From Sulfolobales archaeon Acd1 (GTDB lineage Archaea > Thermoproteota > Thermoprotei_A > Sulfolobales > Sulfolobaceae), in the NCBI GenBank assembly GCA_000389735.1, contig APJY01000005.1:1-64000 (forward strand): 64,000 nt of DNA, read 5' to 3'. The first letter of the stretch is position 1. Every line of letters begins with the position of its first letter. The notes below the pieces were generated by a model. The model was not told the DNA's origin and ran no database searches. It saw only the letters and a program-made list of their open reading frames with translations. Of this stretch, positions 39,837-49,213 are shown piece by piece. The position numbers and the translations under genes were made by a program.

Positions 39837-41090
39837 TCAGAAAGAAATCTCACCCCAACCCGAGAGCCTCCACCTTTGGCCTATTTGTCTGCTCACCACG
39901 ACCTTTAGGTTCTTCGCGTAGAGGACGACCGGCCTCTTGAGATCCACGACAACCCTTTTCTTGGAGACGCTCTTAACGACGCCCAGAGTGGTCGAGGAGC
40001 CCACGTTGAGCATAAGCGTCTCCTTGGGCCTTATGGGCTCAGGCTTCACTTGATCCTTAGTTCCCACGATCCTTTCCAGGTGCTGGTAATTCTCGATCTC
40101 GAGCTCCCAAACCACAGGCACGTCGGCGTCGGCCTTGACTAGGACGCTCCCTATCAGCGCGTCGGCCTTCGCGTAAGACGGATCCAGATAAGTCCCTACC
40201 GCCAACAGCCCACCCGGCCTAGCCTCGTTGACCTCGAGGTCGCCGAACCTCAGGGAGGCCACCCTGGTTATCAAAGGTACGTACTCGACCTTTCCCCCCG
40301 GCCTCTCGATCCTGTAACCTGGGAGTATCTTGACCTCGTCGTCGACCTTCAGCCTCCCTTGGATAAGGCTACCTCCCACGACGCCTCCTTTCAGATCCTT
40401 ATATGTGGTTCCCGGCCTGTTGACGTCGAAGCTCCTCACTATGAGCATGATCGGATCTACGTCCACGTTCCTCTCGGGAGTCTTGATCGTTCTCTCCATC
40501 TCCATGATCAAGGCGTCTATGTTGACCTTGTGTAGCGCGCTGACAGGGACTATCGGGGCGTCCTCCGCCCAGGTCCCCTTCAAGAACTGCCTTATATCCT
40601 TGTACTGCTTCACCGCATCCTCCTTCTTGACCACGTCTATCTTGTTCTGAACGACGACAAGTTGCTTGATCCCAGCTATCGTTAAGGCCGTGAAGTGCTC
40701 CCTCGTCTGAGGCTGCGGGAACGGCTCATTTGCAGCGACCACCAGCAGAGCGCCGTCCATTAGGGCCGCTCCAGATAGCATAGTCGTCATCAGGATCTCG
40801 TGACCTGGAGCGTCTATGAACGAGACCCTCCTGAGGAACTTCGGCTCCTGATCGCTGTTGCAGTGCGAACAAGAGGGCTCGGTGACGTAGGCCTCGTAGC
40901 CCTGACAGGCCTCACACTCGCCTACGCTTGCCTCGGCGTAGCCCAGCTTTATCGTCATTCCTCTCTTCAGTTCTTCGGAGTGTTTGGCGGTCCAGATGCC
41001 CGTTATGGCCTGAACAAGAGTGGTCTTGCCGTGATCCACGTGGCCAACTACGCCGATGTTAACCTCGGGCTGAACCCTCGGCCAGGGCAA
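39837..41090 (-). CDS. Translation initiation factor aIF2 subunit gamma
   Basis: 417 aa. GTPase motifs [22 protein letters not shown] in [12 protein letters not shown] and VVQNKIDVV; the zinc knuckle [19 protein letters not shown] near 58; domains II and III after 210. Delivers Met-tRNAi to the 30S subunit. Four nt after the S6e stop in the same operon. Confidence 0.97.
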   Translation of the reverse strand: MPWPRVQPEVNIGVVGHVDHGKTTLVQAITGIWTAKHSEELKRGMTIKLGYAEASVGECEACQGYEAYVTEPSCSHCNSDQEPKFLRRVSFIDAPGHEILMTTMLSGAALMDGALLVVAANEPFPQPQTREHFTALTIAGIKQLVVVQNKIDVVKKEDAVKQYKDIRQFLKGTWAEDAPIVPVSALHKVNIDALIMEMERTIKTPERNVDVDPIMLIVRSFDVNRPGTTYKDLKGGVVGGSLIQGRLKVDDEVKILPGYRIERPGGKVEYVPLITRVASLRFGDLEVNEARPGGLLAVGTYLDPSYAKADALIGSVLVKADADVPVVWELEIENYQHLERIVGTKDQVKPEPIRPKETLMLNVGSSTTLGVVKSVSKKRVVVDLKRPVVLYAKNLKVVVSRQIGQRWRLSGWGEISF

Positions 41091-41094
41091 GTGA

Positions 41095-41736
41095 TCACCT
41101 GACTATAACGGTGTTGACTTGGACTATTTCAGGGGAGATCTGGTTGCCCCTCACCGTCTTCTTCTTCCTCATTCCGTCCTCATAGGGATGAAGGCCCGGA
41201 GGGCCGCTAAGCAGAAGCTTCCTCTTGGCCGGCCCGGTGACGTCAAACCTCATTGTGAAACCGCTGTTGTCGGAGCCGCCGGTTATCTTCAGCTTGAGGT
41301 TTACCCCTGCGACGTTGGTCTCAAAGACTTCCCCTATTCTCATCCCTATGAGCTGAGTCAGCTTGTCCTGGCTGACCATCAGCTGAAACGCCTTAGTCCT
41401 ATAAGCCTTCGCCTCGAACTCGTTGCCCCCGTGCTTCTCCCCCACCGTCTGGCTGACCCAAACCTCGTTCTCCGGTACCTCGTTGGAGACCTTGACAAGG
41501 AGGTGGGTCTTAACCTTCTGCTTCTTGTCCCCTTCCTGCTTGACCGTCTCGATGGTGAGGAAGTTATCCAAACCTAAGGCCTCCTTGGTCTTCTGGTTGA
41601 TCAGGGCGATCGGCAAAGCCCTTCCCTCCTTCTCGCCCTTGACGCTCTCGACCTTCTCCGATACTTTGACCTTAACGGTCATGACCTTGGGCTCCTTCGT
41701 CTGCGGGTCCGAGATGACGAGCTTGAAGTCGGGCAC
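41095..41736 (-). CDS. rps6e: Ribosomal protein S6e
   Basis: 213 aa from a GTG with a ggggagg Shine-Dalgarno motif immediately before it. [39 protein letters not shown] and [10 protein letters not shown] are typical. First gene of the operon that runs through aIF2gamma, PIN, rpo7, spt4, dephospho-CoA kinase and DPM1. Confidence 0.95.
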   Translation of the reverse strand: MPDFKLVISDPQTKEPKVMTVKVKVSEKVESVKGEKEGRALPIALINQKTKEALGLDNFLTIETVKQEGDKKQKVKTHLLVKVSNEVPENEVWVSQTVGEKHGGNEFEAKAYRTKAFQLMVSQDKLTQLIGMRIGEVFETNVAGVNLKLKITGGSDNSGFTMRFDVTGPAKRKLLLSGPPGLHPYEDGMRKKKTVRGNQISPEIVQVNTVIVR

Positions 41737-41767
41737 CTCCCCTTTCCCTGCCTTCAGGATGTTTGCT

Positions 41768-41778
41768 AGATATAAAAG
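41768..41778 (+). promoter_or_regulatory. TATA box between rps6e and cbiX
   Basis: agatataaaag lies 22-32 nt before the GTG of cbiX (41800), leaderless spacing. Read on the minus strand it is cttttatatct, 32-42 nt before the S6e start, so the single element could serve both directions. Confidence 0.5.
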
Positions 41779-41799
41779 TTCGAGGGGATCTGGTATCGA

Positions 41800-42177
41800 G
41801 TGATAGGGGTTTTACTTGCCCTCCACGGCTCCAAGGACCCCGCGTGGAGCGAGGTAGCTAACGGCTATAAGGAGCTTCTCTCGAGGTGGTTCGGCCTACT
41901 GGAGGTAGGTTATTTGGAGTACAACTCCCCGACTTTGAGGGAGGCCTTGGAGGCCCTCGCGGCCAAAGGCGCTGATTCGGTGGTGGTAGTGCCCCTCTTC
42001 ATCTCGTTGGGGACACACCTCAAGAAAGACATCCCGAAAGCTTTAGGACTGGAAGGGGAGTTCGCAGTGGTAAACGGTAAAAAGGTCAGGGTTAGAGTGG
42101 CCGAACCGATAGGGGTTGACGAGAGGGTTGCTGAGGTCCTCGCGGAGAGGGCTAGAAAAGCCATGAACGGCCTTTAA
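41800..42177 (+). CDS. cbiX: Sirohydrochlorin cobaltochelatase-like CbiX (short form)
   Basis: 125 aa from a leaderless GTG. Metal-binding ALHGSKDP at the start and [22 protein letters not shown] with the second His, the hallmark of the small homodimeric archaeal CbiX that inserts cobalt (or nickel) into sirohydrochlorin. Cobyrinate diamide synthase cbiA lies at 45562, supporting cobamide synthesis. Confidence 0.9.
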   Translation: MIGVLLALHGSKDPAWSEVANGYKELLSRWFGLLEVGYLEYNSPTLREALEALAAKGADSVVVVPLFISLGTHLKKDIPKALGLEGEFAVVNGKKVRVRVAEPIGVDERVAEVLAERARKAMNGL

Positions 42178-42632
42178 CTCGATCCACTCACCAACAGCTT
42201 CGCGGTCTCCGGGTCGTACTTCCAGTCCTGAGGGAGCTTTCCGATCCTCTTGTAGTAATTCACTAACCTCCTTATCTTCGACTCTATTTCTTCCAGCCCT
42301 CTCTTCGCGGTCTTGTCCTTGGGGTGCTCCATCAGGTGCCTCCTCGCGTTGACCGCTCTCTTCATGAGGTTGAACAGGTCCTCAGGGATCTGTGGGGTTA
42401 AGTTCCTCTCTTCCAATATCTTGGAGAGCTTCTTCCCTGTAACCTGTTTGACCAAAGGTACCCCGAACTGGTCCCTCAGGATTACGCCGATCATGCTGGG
42501 CGGATACCCCTTTTTCGCCAGCTCCTCCACGATCAGCTCTACTTCCTCGCTGGTGTACCTCACCCACTTGGGCAGACCGGACCTAATTGGCCTGGTCGAG
42601 CCAGAACGTCCCTTAGCCCTCCTCTTTCTCAC
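42174..42632 (-). CDS. rps15: Ribosomal protein S15
   Basis: 152 aa. Archaeal S15 with basic N-terminus ([19 protein letters not shown]), [32 protein letters not shown] and the C-terminal [12 protein letters not shown]. Overlaps the convergent cbiX end by 4 nt. On the same strand it follows metE with only a few nt between. Confidence 0.95.
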   Translation of the reverse strand: MRKRRAKGRSGSTRPIRSGLPKWVRYTSEEVELIVEELAKKGYPPSMIGVILRDQFGVPLVKQVTGKKLSKILEERNLTPQIPEDLFNLMKRAVNARRHLMEHPKDKTAKRGLEEIESKIRRLVNYYKRIGKLPQDWKYDPETAKLLVSGSS

Positions 42633-42636
42633 GCTC

Positions 42637-43659
42637 TCACCTGTTGATTATTGGCTTCAGGCTAGTTGTGGTTATCCCTTTCTTTTTAAGCTCTTCTCTC
42701 ACCATCCTCGTACCCTCCACCATGACCTTCAGCTTCTCGAACGCCACCCTCCTGGGCCTCAGCTTGAGCCCGCAGTCTGGGTTAATGAAGAGCCTCTCGG
42801 GCGGGAAGATCTCGAGGGCCTTCCTTATGGCCTTCGCCACGGTCTGAGGCTCCTCGACCTTATTGGTATGTACGTCCACCACCCCGAAGCCCAGCTCGAG
42901 GTCGTACTTGTACTCCTTGAAGAGCTTGAGGGGCTCGAAGTTCCTGTTGGCGAACTCGAGGGCGAGCTGATCCACCTTTAACCTATCGGCGTACCTGAGC
43001 ACCCTCGAGTAATCGCCGTAGCATATGTGCACAGCGACCTTCACCTTTATCCCCTTAACCGCCTCATTGACCGCGTCTATCGCCCACTCGACCTCGTCCT
43101 CGTGGGTCGGCAAAGCTGGCTCGTCCACTTGGATGAACTTGGCCCCTGCCTCCACTAGGGTCTTAAGCTCCTGGTTTATCACCTTGGCCAAGTCGAAGAC
43201 TAGGTCCCGCTTGGTCTTGTAGTACTCGTTGAAAGACCATTCGGCTATGGTGTAAGGCCCCGTTATCGGAACCTTCACGACAGGTGAGTAGCTCACGTGC
43301 TGGGTGAACTTGAACTCGTGAAGGAGCATGGGACCCAGGTACTCGACCCTGCCGACCACGGAAGGTTTCCTGTAGTAAGCCGTCCCCCAGACCCTGACAG
43401 GGCCGTAGAACCTGAAGCCCCCGAGCTTTTCCGCGAAGTACTCGACCATCTCGTCCCTCCTCATCTCCCCGTCGGAGGGTATGTCCACCCCAGCCACCTG
43501 CTGATCCCTCATAACCGCAACAACGGCGTCGTCGAAGGCCTCGGTAAGCTCCTCGTCAGAGACCTTGCCGGCCTTATGGAGCCTGATGGCCTCCCTGAGC
43601 CACTTCGGCCTTGGATAGCTCCCTATAACCGTGGTGGGCAATATGGGAAGCTCGCTCAT
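42637..43659 (-). CDS. Methionine synthase, catalytic half (MetE C-terminal type)
   Basis: 340 aa from ATG 43659. TIM barrel with homocysteine/zinc ligands: [11 protein letters not shown] (His, Cys), Glu in LALEFANRN and NPDCGLKLR (Cys). Starts [15 protein letters not shown] as in archaeal MetE. It transfers a methyl group to homocysteine. The separate upstream gene encodes a homologue of the N-terminal MetE half, so the enzyme is probably a two-protein MetE. The methyl donor (folate-like or corrinoid) is unproven. Confidence 0.9.
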   Translation of the reverse strand: MSELPILPTTVIGSYPRPKWLREAIRLHKAGKVSDEELTEAFDDAVVAVMRDQQVAGVDIPSDGEMRRDEMVEYFAEKLGGFRFYGPVRVWGTAYYRKPSVVGRVEYLGPMLLHEFKFTQHVSYSPVVKVPITGPYTIAEWSFNEYYKTKRDLVFDLAKVINQELKTLVEAGAKFIQVDEPALPTHEDEVEWAIDAVNEAVKGIKVKVAVHICYGDYSRVLRYADRLKVDQLALEFANRNFEPLKLFKEYKYDLELGFGVVDVHTNKVEEPQTVAKAIRKALEIFPPERLFINPDCGLKLRPRRVAFEKLKVMVEGTRMVREELKKKGITTTSLKPIINR

Positions 43660-43664
43660 CCAGT

Positions 43665-44630
43665 TCACCCCTTTAGGCCTGAGGCTACCTTGAACTTCCT
43701 GTGTATAATAACTTCGGGGATCAGGTCTAGGAGTGATGAGTTACCGACTATCACTTCCTTCGCTCCCACCCCTCTCGCCCCCTCGACGAACCTCCTGAGC
43801 GAGGTCAGCTTCTCCACCTTAGTGTTCCTGGAGTCAAGTAACCCCAGGTAGACGCCCTTGCCCTTCACCGCCCTGTAAACGAAGGCAGCTAACTTCTTCC
43901 TGTCCTCGGTCAGGTCGAAGCCGTAGTAATCGGCTTTCAGGGACGTGAAGTCCTCGAGCCTGTCAGCCCTCAGGTTGAAATAAGAGATCAGGTGGACCTC
44001 CTTGTTGATCCCCTCCAGTAGGGTCGGATAAACCTCCTTGTAGGCCTCTACGACCTTCGTGGCTAGGCCTTTCTGGAAGAAGGAAGGCTCTATGACCTCT
44101 ACCGCGTCGTACAGGTTCTTTTCAGCCTTCATGAAGGAGTTTATCGCTGAGGCGTAATCGCTCATTAGGGCCTTTAAGTCGCTATAGTGCTTGTCCTCGG
44201 AAAGAAGGGCGAAGGACAGAGGGCCCACAACCGTCAGCTTGAGCTTGGCCTTCAGTTTGAGGTCTTTTATCACGTTCCTGGCGGTCTCTAAGTCCTTAGC
44301 GTAGTCCTCCCCCTCGGAGGGCTCGAGCTTCCCCTTTATGACAGGAACCCTGTAGTAGAAGTTGTTATCGTAAAACCTCACCAGGCCGTTCTTTTCCACG
44401 TTCTTCAAGAGGGAGACCATTGCGTCTACGGGATCGTCGAACCTCATGAGGCCAGCCGTGAAGTAGTCCAACCCGTAATCTTTCATCGTCGTAATGTAGT
44501 ACTCGATCTCCTTAGCCACCGCCCTGTCGTAGTCTTGTTTACTCACCTTCTTGCCCAGGAATCTGGACACGACCTTGGCGAAGTTGGGTCTTCTAGGATA
44601 AGGGCCCGTTACTGCCAGCGAAACGGACAT
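43665..44630 (-). CDS. MetE N-terminal-domain homologue
   Basis: 321 aa, TIM-barrel-like: [88 protein letters not shown]. It resembles the N-terminal half of bacterial MetE, which arose by duplication of the catalytic half and helps bind the polyglutamyl methyl donor. The stop lies 6 nt before the catalytic-half ATG, so the pair is cotranscribed. Confidence 0.85.
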   Translation of the reverse strand: MSVSLAVTGPYPRRPNFAKVVSRFLGKKVSKQDYDRAVAKEIEYYITTMKDYGLDYFTAGLMRFDDPVDAMVSLLKNVEKNGLVRFYDNNFYYRVPVIKGKLEPSEGEDYAKDLETARNVIKDLKLKAKLKLTVVGPLSFALLSEDKHYSDLKALMSDYASAINSFMKAEKNLYDAVEVIEPSFFQKGLATKVVEAYKEVYPTLLEGINKEVHLISYFNLRADRLEDFTSLKADYYGFDLTEDRKKLAAFVYRAVKGKGVYLGLLDSRNTKVEKLTSLRRFVEGARGVGAKEVIVGNSSLLDLIPEVIIHRKFKVASGLKG

Positions 44631-44774
44631 CAGGTTTCCAAGCCCACATGGGGGGTCGCCGTTTTATGTATTTATCGCTTCGATCGCGATGGTTGTTGAA
44701 GCGTCGATTCCCTGCCTCTCCGTCTCTGAAGCTCGCGTGAAATGAGGTCTGACGAGTTACGCGCTCCCGCACGA

Positions 44775-45512
44775 TCACGCGACCTTAGGCGCGAGCAGGT
44801 AAGTGACCTTCCCAGTGGTCTCGGAGCCGAACTCCATTTGTAAGGGCTTGTTCTCGGAGAACGCTATGCTCACCGTGTCGCCCAGCCTCGTCAGGCCCAT
44901 CACGTCATTGATGTAAGCCACGTCATAAGTCGCCGTGGCCGGTTTCTTGACGGCTATGTCCACGAGGCCGCCCGTGTCCTTGTCGAGCACCACCTCGACC
45001 TTGGATTCTCCCTCGGTGTAGAACTTCACCGAGCCCTCGTCGGCGGAAATAGTGACGCTGTCCGAGACGGTTCTGGCCTCAGAAACGGCCTTGTTGACTC
45101 CCGCTGAGCTCACTGTGGCCGTGACGTCGAACTCGAGGTTCAGCTCGGGAACCTCCGGAGGCACCACCTCGAGGTTCTTGACGCCGAAAGACTTCTCGAC
45201 CGCTCCTACCAGCTTGATGGTCACAACGTCGGGTGACGTAGACTCTATGACTACGGACTCCTTCCTCGCGGCGGCCTTCAGGATCTTGGCTAACGTCGCG
45301 GCGTTGAAGCCGAACTTGAACTCCTCACTGACGTCGTACTCCTGGAAGGCGCTCGAGGGGATGTTGAGTTTGATCAAAGCGATGTGAGCCCTATCCACGG
45401 TGACCAACTCTACGCCCTCCTGCTTGAAGACCATCAGGGCCTCGTCAACCAGCTTAGTTAACGTAGTTATAATCGCCTTGAGGTCCCTGACGTCCGAGTG
45501 AACTACCCTCAT
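44775..45512 (-). CDS. pcna3: Sliding clamp subunit PCNA3
   Basis: 245 aa. Two clamp half-domains; N-terminal VHSDVRDLKAIITTLTKLVDEA, VDRAHIALIKLNIP, EYDVSEEFKFGFN closely resemble S. solfataricus PCNA3 as I remember it, as does the end KVTYLLAPKV. Sulfolobales clamps are PCNA1-PCNA2-PCNA3 heterotrimers; PCNA1 lies 3 kb away at 48077 and PCNA2 is not in this window. ATG start. Confidence 0.9.
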   Translation of the reverse strand: MRVVHSDVRDLKAIITTLTKLVDEALMVFKQEGVELVTVDRAHIALIKLNIPSSAFQEYDVSEEFKFGFNAATLAKILKAAARKESVVIESTSPDVVTIKLVGAVEKSFGVKNLEVVPPEVPELNLEFDVTATVSSAGVNKAVSEARTVSDSVTISADEGSVKFYTEGESKVEVVLDKDTGGLVDIAVKKPATATYDVAYINDVMGLTRLGDTVSIAFSENKPLQMEFGSETTGKVTYLLAPKVA

Positions 45513-45561
45513 ATCCTTTAGCCTAAGCTTATTCTCCGAATAAGGGTTTTATCCATTTGGC

Positions 45562-46857
45562 TTGACTAAAGGTATAATCCTCTCCTCGGACAGGAGCGGT
45601 AGCGGGAAGACGCTGATCTCCTCCGGAATAATGATGGCCCTCTCGAGAAGAATGAGAGTGGCGCCATTCAAGGTGGGCCCCGACTACATAGACCCCGGCT
45701 ACCATAGGCTCGCCACCGGAGAGTGGTCGGCCAACCTCGACCTCTGGCTCATGGGAGAAGAGGAGGTCAAGAGGGCCTTCGTTAGGTATTCCAGAGGTAA
45801 GGACGTAGCGATCGTTGAGGGCGTAATGGGGCTCTACGATGGGGTGGGACTCAAGTACAGCACTTACGAGGTGTCGGAGGTACTCAAGCTCCCTATAGTC
45901 CTAATAGTGAACTGCTCGAACGTCTCGAGCACCGCCTCCGCCATAATCCACGGCCTGAAGACGTTCAGGAACGCCAGGGTCGTAGGGGTTATTTTCAACA
46001 TGGTAGGTTCCGAGAAGCACTACAACTACTGCAAGGAGGGACTCGAGGGGGTCAAGACGTTGGGATACGTGCCCTATTCGAAGGACCTTAAGGTCCCGTC
46101 AAGGCACTTGGGACTGCATTTGGCGGAGGAGAACAGGGAGGCCCTGGAGGCCGTGAGGAGAGCCTCAGAGCTGGTTGAGGCCAACGTCGACTTAGACTCG
46201 TTGGTCGAGCTCGCAGAGGAGGCGAGAGCTCCTGAGGATGACGTGGAGAACGGGAGGCGTGAGGGCGGGAAGAAGGGCAAGGCAGCCGTTGCCTACGATC
46301 ACGCCTTCAGTTTCTACTACCGCGACAATCTAGAGCTCCTAAGGGAGAAGTACGATCTCACCTTCTTCAGCCCGCTCAGGGACGAGTCGGTGGAGGACGC
46401 TGACCTCATATATTTGGGCGGAGGTTACCCGGAGCTCCACCTCGAGGAGTTGGAGAGGAACACGACGACTAAGAGGTGGCTCCTGAAGTCGGCCGAGGAG
46501 GGTAGGACCGTAATCGCGGAGTGCGGGGGCATGATGTACTTGGCTAAGGAAATAGTCGATTCTAGGGGTTACAGAATGGTGGGGCTATTCGACATGACCG
46601 TTAGGGCTAAGGATAAGCTGACGATAGGCTACACGCTCCTCGAGGCCTTGAGGGACAGCCCGCTGGGGAGAGCCGGGGAAAGGATTAGGGGACACGAGTT
46701 CCACTACTCCGTCGTCACGGATCCCGGACAGACCAGGTTCGCCCTGAGGAACGTCCTCGGTAAGGGTATTTGGGACTCCTTGGACGGGGCCCTAGAGTAC
46801 AACGCGATAGCGACTTACAGTCACTTCTACTTCAGGGCTTCCCCTCTGCTTCTTTAG
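45562..46857 (+). CDS. cbiA: Cobyrinic acid a,c-diamide synthase CbiA
   Basis: 431 aa from a TTG. P-loop-like GIILSSDRSGSGKTLISSGIM, VGPDYIDPGYH, VEGVMGLYDG, then a glutamine amidotransferase domain with catalytic Cys in IAECGGMMYLAKEI and His in IRGHEFHYS. ATP-dependent amidation of cobyrinate in cobamide synthesis. Divergent from pcna3; its end overlaps the DUF2208 gene by 26 nt. Confidence 0.94.
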   Translation: MTKGIILSSDRSGSGKTLISSGIMMALSRRMRVAPFKVGPDYIDPGYHRLATGEWSANLDLWLMGEEEVKRAFVRYSRGKDVAIVEGVMGLYDGVGLKYSTYEVSEVLKLPIVLIVNCSNVSSTASAIIHGLKTFRNARVVGVIFNMVGSEKHYNYCKEGLEGVKTLGYVPYSKDLKVPSRHLGLHLAEENREALEAVRRASELVEANVDLDSLVELAEEARAPEDDVENGRREGGKKGKAAVAYDHAFSFYYRDNLELLREKYDLTFFSPLRDESVEDADLIYLGGGYPELHLEELERNTTTKRWLLKSAEEGRTVIAECGGMMYLAKEIVDSRGYRMVGLFDMTVRAKDKLTIGYTLLEALRDSPLGRAGERIRGHEFHYSVVTDPGQTRFALRNVLGKGIWDSLDGALEYNAIATYSHFYFRASPLLL

Positions 46858-47587
46858 CGATCCTTTGGAGCCTCTCCACGGCTTCCTTCAGGCGCTGTAA
46901 GTCCTTCGAGTAGAGCCTGACCCTGTAGGGTAGCTTCGATGATTGGCTGTCGATCTCGATATACGACTTGTCCGGATTTACCGTGATCCTCGCGTCACTC
47001 AAGTGCTTGAAGTAGAGGACTAGGCCCGTCACGTCAGTAGACGCTATCCCCTTGATTGTAATCTTGTAGTTCGAGGGGGCCACCACCTCCATCATCCTGA
47101 ACTTCACGATCCTCCTGTAGACGAAGAAGTTGAAGAGGAACAGGGCCTCGAAGTAAGTCACGTAAGCCAGAAACCTGTAGAGTCCAACGTAGTTCTCGGT
47201 TATCTTTACGAATACCGTGTAGTAAAAGGCGATAAGGAGGAGCATGTAAAGCGACATAATCCCTAGCGACCTGAGGGTCTGCGACGTGTAATCCCTCAGC
47301 ATGGCCTGGTACTCGTCGTCCCTCATGGCCACTTCCATGGCCTTCCTCTCCTCGAAAATCGACGGTGCTTTAACCACCTCAGAGAGGTACTTCCTCTGTG
47401 ACATGAGGGGGTTGCTCTTCTGGGCCATGTAGAAGCTCACGCCCATTATGATGAAAATGTAAAGGATGTAGAAGGCGAGGAAGTACTCGGGGTAGAAGGA
47501 AAGCACGGCTGAAAGAGCTAGCATCGCGGCCTGGCTGATGACTATCATCTTCCAGTTGTACGGGTTGTAAGGGAGTTGCTGGCTCAC
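46832..47587 (-). CDS. DUF2208 membrane protein
   Basis: 251 aa. Four hydrophobic segments (about 12-30, 34-53, 105-128, 138-158) followed by a cytoplasmic beta domain (YKITIKGIASTDVTGLVLYFKH... YIEIDSQSSKLPYRVRLYS). Matches my memory of the Sulfolobales-specific DUF2208 family; function unknown. Confidence 0.7.
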   Translation of the reverse strand: MSQQLPYNPYNWKMIVISQAAMLALSAVLSFYPEYFLAFYILYIFIIMGVSFYMAQKSNPLMSQRKYLSEVVKAPSIFEERKAMEVAMRDDEYQAMLRDYTSQTLRSLGIMSLYMLLLIAFYYTVFVKITENYVGLYRFLAYVTYFEALFLFNFFVYRRIVKFRMMEVVAPSNYKITIKGIASTDVTGLVLYFKHLSDARITVNPDKSYIEIDSQSSKLPYRVRLYSKDLQRLKEAVERLQRIAKEAEGKP

Positions 47588-47625
47588 GTGAAGCCATAAT
47601 AGCGCGATCCTATAAGGGTTTACCG

Positions 47626-48111
47626 ATGCCTTTTCCGTTGGCGGTGCTCACGCTGACCCTCGCCACCAACTTAGTCAATTTAACGATAGTGGTCCACTTC
47701 GTCGGTAGCCCTCCCAGCTTCGGGGTTCTGCCAAGCGGTTATTTGGTCATATCGGCTCCCGCCAACCTGACTGTGAGTTCCCCCATCCCATTCTCCCAAC
47801 TCAACTCGACCACGATAGTCCTGAACCCCTTCCTGATATCTAACGGTACTACCATAACCATGAAGTACCTCAACGGGTCGGCCAACGTGACTTTCCTGAC
47901 GCGGGCCAGCGACTTGAAGGTTCCTTTCACGGGCAACATCACGCTCACGCGCGACGGTGCCCCCTATAACCTGTCGGTGGTTTCGTCAAATGGCTCGTTA
48001 GAGGGCGAGCCCTCTGGTTTTCCTACGTCGGAAAAAACGGTTTACTTGGCGATCGCCTTAGCGGCCGTCGGCTCAATCACAGCCTTGGAGCTATCCAGAA
48101 GACGAGCTTAG
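47626..48111 (+). CDS. Small secreted/anchored protein
   Basis: 161 aa. N-terminal signal-like helix (1-25), Thr/Ser/Asn-rich extracellular part with about ten sequons, C-terminal TM helix (TVYLAIALAAVGSITALEL) and a basic tail, i.e. a C-terminally anchored surface protein. Its 3' end overlaps pcna1 by 35 nt, tail to tail. No family recognised. Confidence 0.6.
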   Translation: MPFPLAVLTLTLATNLVNLTIVVHFVGSPPSFGVLPSGYLVISAPANLTVSSPIPFSQLNSTTIVLNPFLISNGTTITMKYLNGSANVTFLTRASDLKVPFTGNITLTRDGAPYNLSVVSSNGSLEGEPSGFPTSEKTVYLAIALAAVGSITALELSRRRA

Positions 48112-48823
48112 CCCCTTCCTCCCCCAAGGCCTCTATCTTCATGGGGACGTTGTTGCCGAAGAACACGTCTACGTTATCGGAGAAGCTGGACCCCGAGACC
48201 GCGTCCTTAAGCACCTCAAGGCTGTAAGTCGCTGACCCCGGCTCGTTTACCTGCAGCTCCTTCAACGGCTTGTCAGGGAGCAAGTGCGCCTCATACGTCT
48301 TCCCCTCCGCCTCCGACTTGACGAGAACCTTGCCCTCCTCTGCCTCGAAAGTGGCTTCTGATGATACAACCTCGGCCTCCTTGATCACGCTCTTCAGTAT
48401 CTTGCCCTCCACCTTCATCTTTACCGAGTGGGTCACCTTCGGCTCCTGGAGGTTCTCGAGTAGGGTCTGCTCAGCCTTAACGTACAGGTTGCTCTTGGTC
48501 CCTGACCTCACGTCGGTTACGATTATCTTCAGCCCTCCTTCGACCTCCTGAACGGTTACGGTCGCCCTCTTGGACTGGGCCTTACCTAATACCTTCTTCA
48601 GCTCGGTAACGCTCATCTTGTAAGCCACGGGCTTATCGATCACGTACTCCCCCATCACCGTCTTCGGGATGCTCAGAACGCCCATCAACACCTTATCGTC
48701 GGTCAGATACCTAGAGTAAATCCCGTCCTCGCCGAAGTTGAGCGTTATCTCTTCGGAGAGCCTAACCATCCCGCCGATCAAGTGATAGAAGTCAGACGCG
48801 TTCGGGTAAGTGGCCTTGATCAG
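48077..48823 (-). CDS. pcna1: Sliding clamp subunit PCNA1 (CTG start proposed)
   Basis: 248 aa from CTG 48823. The sequence matches Sulfolobus PCNA1: ITLNFGEDGIYSRYLTDDKVLMGVLSIPK, KPLKELQV and final FWIAPRL. The first canonical codon in frame is a TTG at 48781, but that would remove the first strand and helix (KATYPNASDFYHLI), which correspond to the KIVYPNAKDFF start of S. solfataricus PCNA1. The codon aligned with that protein's Met is CTG, overlapping the upstream stop as cTGA. PCNA1 holds the heterotrimer together and binds FEN1. Confidence 0.9.
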   Translation of the reverse strand: MIKATYPNASDFYHLIGGMVRLSEEITLNFGEDGIYSRYLTDDKVLMGVLSIPKTVMGEYVIDKPVAYKMSVTELKKVLGKAQSKRATVTVQEVEGGLKIIVTDVRSGTKSNLYVKAEQTLLENLQEPKVTHSVKMKVEGKILKSVIKEAEVVSSEATFEAEEGKVLVKSEAEGKTYEAHLLPDKPLKELQVNEPGSATYSLEVLKDAVSGSSFSDNVDVFFGNNVPMKIEALGEEGAKLVFWIAPRL

Positions 48824-49209
48824 CCCTCCTCGCCCCCCTCGGACTTCTCCTTCTTTCTGGACTTCTTCTTAGACTTCGTCTCCTTTTTAGCGGATTTGCC
48901 CTCTGACTCTTCCTCTTTTCCTTCTTCTTCCTTTTGTTCCTCCTTCGCGCCCCTCCTGCTCCTCCTACCTCCCAAGTGGGCCGACGTCTGCTTCCATAGG
49001 CTCGTGAACGTCTTTTCCGCCCGCTTGACCGAGATCTTACCTGACAACAGTTTGTCCCAGGTCTCCGTTTCGATGAGGAGGCCCTCGATCTCGGCCACGC
49101 TGAGCTCGGGGAGTTCCTCCTCTTCCCCGCCTACGGGTAGCTCCTGAGCCTCCCTACCTTCCAGTGTAAGTTCCTCCTCTTCCTCCGTCCTTACTTCCTG
49201 CTCACTCAT
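48820..49209 (-). CDS. Charged hypothetical protein upstream of pcna1
   Basis: 129 aa from ATG 49209. Acidic N-terminus (runs of Glu), a short folded middle (LSVAEIEGLLIETETWDKLL, then FTSLWKQTSAHLGG) and a Lys/Glu/Ser tail. No family recognised. It overlaps the pcna1 start and begins 4 nt after the CedB-like gene, so the three genes form an operon. A tail of this composition suggests binding to DNA or to the clamp, but that is inference. Confidence 0.6.
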   Translation of the reverse strand: MSEQEVRTEEEEELTLEGREAQELPVGGEEEELPELSVAEIEGLLIETETWDKLLSGKISVKRAEKTFTSLWKQTSAHLGGRRSRRGAKEEQKEEEGKEEESEGKSAKKETKSKKKSRKKEKSEGGEEG

Positions 49210-49213
49210 AATC

